DNA from: Yponomeuta sedellus
Lineage: Eukaryota; Arthropoda; Insecta; Lepidoptera; Yponomeutidae
Direction of reading: 5' to 3'
Assembly: GCA_934045075.1 (NCBI GenBank)
Contig: OW203723.1
Coordinates: forward strand, 24,269,615-24,333,614
Length of the DNA stretch: 64,000 nucleotides
Position 1 is the first letter of the stretch; each line of letters starts with the position of its first letter. The notes beneath the pieces are model-generated. The model was not told the origin of the DNA, searched no databases, and saw only the letters and a program-made list of their open reading frames with translations. Position numbers and translations under genes: made by a program. This document shows positions 63,846-64,000 of the stretch, piece after piece.

Positions 63846-64000
63846 CCGATTGAAACCATATTGCAGTAAAATTGATTGTGCAATTCTTATTCTAAGAGCA
63901 AGTCTCTAGGAGCATTTGCTGATCAAGATATCAAACCAGATCCATTGTCCCTCTTACTAACGCCTACCTGGCGTTTACGAGAGTAGGTACCCAGCGGTGC
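63846..64000. other. unannotated end of window
   Basis: Nothing recognised. Confidence 0.4.

Overview
The window is eukaryotic nuclear DNA from an insect, most likely a moth or butterfly. It is AT-rich and crowded with short interspersed repeats, several headed by degenerate tRNA genes. It also carries non-LTR retrotransposon tails and tandem repeats of a type common in Lepidoptera. Nothing looks prokaryotic: there are no operons, no dense coding and no CRISPR. Almost every open frame over 60 codons is a chance frame in a repeat. The species call is inference from repeat style only.

Two intervals stand out. First, 31397-35914 is a complete Ty1/copia retrotransposon. It has two 172-bp LTRs that read identically, an AGATA target duplication, a half-tRNA-iMet primer site and one unbroken 1311-codon gag-pol frame. 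Second, 51919-52157 is a GC-rich exon with clean splice sites. It encodes 79 residues that resemble the N-terminal region of ARHGAP18/28/40 (Drosophila conundrum) Rho-GTPase-activating proteins. Three short upstream ATG-to-donor segments (46819, 47876, 49959) all end in the phase this exon needs, so they are candidate alternative first exons. No RhoGAP catalytic exon was found before the window ends.

The rest is mobile-element sediment. It includes a 5'-truncated Penelope-like element with a GIY-YIG domain (53648-54843), with related terminal repeats at 5917, 17540, 43965 and possibly 16745 and 42027. LINE ORF ends lie at 9610, 13600, 18517, 25688, 28532 and 40777, and a frameshifted THAP-domain relic at 3427. 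MITE or TIR elements include TAA-flanked PIF/Harbinger-like elements at 8027, 19544 and 62862; TA-flanked elements at 6823, 36599, 47398, 48141 and 51187; hAT-like repeats at 44640 and 52785; and a foldback at 62548.

Repeat families used below. Family 1: tRNA-headed SINE with the tail TTAGCACGGGTTAGTGCATT. Family 2: about 355 bp, from CCCCACTGCTGGGGCAC to CCTAGGCCACGAGCGCTT. Family 3: LINE-tail repeat containing GTCCACTGCTGGACATAGGC. Family 4: tRNA-headed SINE with TTCATGGACATATTACACAG. Family 5: tRNA-headed SINE with GGTTCCCACGACACAGGGTA. Family 6: tRNA-headed SINE with GGTGAAGGAAAACATCGTGA. Family 7: tail repeat CTGTGCACTGCAG...TATAGGCTAC.

Layout: 1-31 kb repeats and decayed transposons; 31.4-35.9 kb copia; 36-46 kb repeats, palindromes and tandem arrays; about 46.8-52.2 kb the 5' part of the probable RhoGAP gene, with transposons in its introns; 52.2-64 kb presumed intron or intergenic sequence with Penelope, a 34-bp minisatellite and a three-level nest of insertions at 62.3-63.4 kb.
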